A stretch of DNA of 6,457 nt from an uncultured Porphyromonas sp. (GTDB taxonomy: Bacteria; Bacteroidota; Bacteroidia; Bacteroidales; Porphyromonadaceae), in assembly GCA_902465775.1 (NCBI GenBank), contig CABQOJ010000070.1, positions 1 through 6,457 of the forward strand, written 5' to 3'. Of the stretch, positions 5,731 through 6,457 are shown piece after piece. Position 1 is the first letter of the stretch; each line of letters opens with the position of its first letter. Position numbers and translations under genes: made by a program. The notes under the pieces are model-generated. The model saw only the letters and a program-made list of their open reading frames with translations. It did no database searches and was not told where the DNA came from.

Positions 5731-6457
5731 GTGAAGGCAAACAACCAGATAGGACGTGTCGAGATAGATCCCGAGTCGGGCTTCTGCTTTGGCGTCATCA
5801 AGGCGGTCTCTCGTGCCGAGGAGATACTGCGCCAGGAGCATGGCGAGCCACTCTACTGTCTAGGCGACATCGTTCATAATCGTGCTCAGGTGGATCGGCT
5901 GGAGTCTCTCGGCATGCGTACGATAGACCACAAGCAGTTTAACCGTCTGAGCAATGCTCGTGTACTGTACCGAGCCCATGGCGAGCCTCCCGCCTCCTAC
6001 ACCTATGCTGCAGAGAACGGCATAGAAGTGGTTGATGCGACCTGTCCTGTGGTGCTAAGACTACAGCAGAAAGTAAGGCAAGCGTACCTCCAGCATGCGA
6101 ATGATGATACGCAGATTGTCATCTTCGGCAAGCCTGGACATGCAGAGGTCAATGGACTGGTCGGACAGACCGATGGAACGGCTATCGTGGTGCGAGAGCC
6201 TAAGGACTTAGACTTGATAGACTTCGCACGCTCTGTTGAACTCTTTTCGCAGACTACCATGCAGGAGGATCAGCTTGAGGAGATGCTTTCACTCATCCAG
6301 AGCCGTCTGAGCGACACGGCGACGCTTGTTTCTCACAATACCATCTGTCAGCAGGTCTCTCGTCGCATTCCCAACATTCGAGAGTTTGCCAAGAGCCACG
6401 ACCGCATCTTCTTTGTCTCCGATCAGAAGAGCTCCAACGGACGTGTCCTCTATCAGA
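5731..6457 (+). CDS. ispH: 4-hydroxy-3-methylbut-2-enyl diphosphate reductase IspH (3' end missing)
   Basis: Iron-sulfur enzyme of the last step of the MEP isoprenoid pathway, converting HMBPP to IPP and DMAPP in the cytoplasm. The frame runs off the right edge after 242 residues, roughly 40-60 short of the family length. The three [4Fe-4S] ligands are present: Cys19 (GFCFGV), Cys105 (DATCPVV) and Cys206 (NTICQQV). Substrate and catalytic residues are also present: His49 (IVHN), His83 (AHGEPP), His137 and Glu139 (GHAEV), the Thr pair 175-176 (SQTT) and SSN (234-236). The start is GTG 5731: the cmk stop (5722-5724) is in the same frame and no ATG lies between it and the conserved N-terminus. 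With a 6-nt gap it is almost certainly in the cmk operon. The usual DTIC around the third Cys reads NTIC here, a mild oddity. Confidence 0.96.
   Translation, partial: MKANNQIGRVEIDPESGFCFGVIKAVSRAEEILRQEHGEPLYCLGDIVHNRAQVDRLESLGMRTIDHKQFNRLSNARVLYRAHGEPPASYTYAAENGIEVVDATCPVVLRLQQKVRQAYLQHANDDTQIVIFGKPGHAEVNGLVGQTDGTAIVVREPKDLDLIDFARSVELFSQTTMQEDQLEEMLSLIQSRLSDTATLVSHNTICQQVSRRIPNIREFAKSHDRIFFVSDQKSSNGRVLYQ

Overview
The window looks like chromosomal DNA of a Bacteroidota bacterium, most likely Porphyromonas or a close relative. Three things point there: a type IX secretion gene (porQ) sitting directly before cmk and ispH, a Bacteroidota-type EnvC/M23 protein and a GIN (DUF2807) protein, and promoter and start regions with TAnnTTTG-like -7 boxes and almost no Shine-Dalgarno sequences. 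The coding DNA is fairly GC-rich yet uses ATA for isoleucine heavily (11 of 21 Ile codons in ribF). The genus is inferred from memory of gene families, not from a search.

Layout. (1) Positions 2-889 hold the 3' part of an EnvC-like coiled-coil/LytM protein with a degenerate active site. ribF (920-1873), which makes FMN and FAD from riboflavin, follows after 30 nt. (2) A 434-nt gene-free stretch (1874-2307) contains a weak terminator-like hairpin, an array of 21-bp repeats flanked by inverted arms, a 42-bp two-fold symmetric element, a Bacteroidota-type promoter and a leader with a hairpin. (3) That promoter appears to drive a single gene (2308-3243) for a membrane-anchored GIN-domain protein. 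(4) After 55 nt comes a tight cluster: a BI-1/YccA membrane protein (3299-4024), porQ (4047-5048), cmk (5038-5724, overlapping porQ) and ispH (5731 to beyond the window). All genes are on the + strand.

How the genes fit together. The EnvC-like protein would control cell-wall splitting and ribF supplies flavin cofactors. The last cluster combines an outer-membrane component of the type IX secretion/attachment machinery with two housekeeping enzymes (pyrimidine nucleotide and isoprenoid synthesis). The spacing implies co-transcription rather than a shared pathway.

No mobile element, CRISPR array, rRNA or tRNA was found. The least explained part is the 1874-2307 intergenic region, above all the symmetric element that abuts the GIN gene promoter. 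I do not see a clearly new multi-gene system.
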